Source: Candidatus Cloacimonadota bacterium
Lineage (GTDB): Bacteria; Cloacimonadota; Cloacimonadia; Cloacimonadales; TCS61
NCBI GenBank assembly: GCA_018654125.1
Contig: JABIME010000221.1
Location: 1-7,374 of the forward strand
DNA: 7,374 nucleotides
Reading direction: 5' to 3'
The notes beneath the pieces were generated by a model. That model saw only the letters and a program-made list of their open reading frames with translations, searched no databases and was not told the origin of the DNA. Numbering within the stretch: position 1 is the stretch's first letter; every line of letters begins with the position of its first letter. Shown here one piece after another: positions 7,246-7,374 of the stretch. The position numbers and the translations under genes are program-made.

Positions 7246-7374
7246 ATATTAATTATCGCGCTGGATTTGTCTCGATCGTTGGAAAACCAAATGTTGGCAA
7301 ATCAACTTTAATGAATAAATTATTAGGTGAAAAACTCTCGATAACATCACCTAAACCTCAAACTACTAGACAGC
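7242..7374 (+). CDS. era: GTPase Era (5' end; cut by window edge)
   Basis: Only the first 44 codons are present. They contain the Era start [23 protein letters not shown], with the P-loop G1 motif GKPNVGKS (14-21), followed by [14 protein letters not shown] (30-43), the switch I/G2 region whose SPKPQTTR is diagnostic of Era rather than EngA or other GTPases. Era binds the 3' end of 16S rRNA through a C-terminal KH domain, outside this window, and checks 30S assembly. The ATG overlaps the holA stop by four bases (ATGA, 7242-7245), preceded by an SD-like AAAGGTGG (7231-7238). It is the fourth gene of the operon. Confidence 0.95.
   Translation, partial: MNINYRAGFVSIVGKPNVGKSTLMNKLLGEKLSITSPKPQTTRQ

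Overview
The window is AT-rich, compact bacterial chromosome. Three things suggest a Gram-negative bacterium of the wider FCB group, perhaps a Cloacimonadota-like lineage: a TonB-dependent receptor with an N-terminal carboxypeptidase-regulatory-like domain, a DUF4249-like lipoprotein beside it, and clear Shine-Dalgarno (SD) sites, which are unusual in Bacteroidota proper. This placement is inference.

Left half (1-3606, minus strand). A tight run of four genes reads leftwards: a 77-aa unknown protein, a 62-aa protein that looks like a YtrA-type GntR regulator without its DNA-binding core, a 770-aa outer-membrane TonB-dependent receptor, and an outer-membrane-type lipoprotein that runs off the left edge. 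The gaps are a 4-base overlap, 19 bases and 13 bases, so one transcript is likely. The receptor and lipoprotein probably form an uptake system of unknown substrate.

Centre (3607-4227). A divergent intergenic region is followed by a tRNA cluster on the plus strand: tRNA-Pro(UGG) and two identical tRNA-Val(UAC) genes, closed by a perfect intrinsic terminator.

Right half (4228-7374, plus strand). A coupled housekeeping operon: a membrane-anchored divergent polysaccharide deacetylase (YibQ family), uppP (undecaprenyl-diphosphate phosphatase), holA (DNA polymerase III delta) and the start of era (ribosome-assembly GTPase, cut by the right edge). The gaps are 8 bases, 1 base and a 4-base ATGA overlap. 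It mixes envelope, replication and ribosome functions, as core bacterial operons often do.

No stretch over 300 bases lacks a gene. No mobile element, CRISPR array or defence system is visible. The main point of interest is the two-gene small-ORF module (3188-3606) ahead of the receptor.
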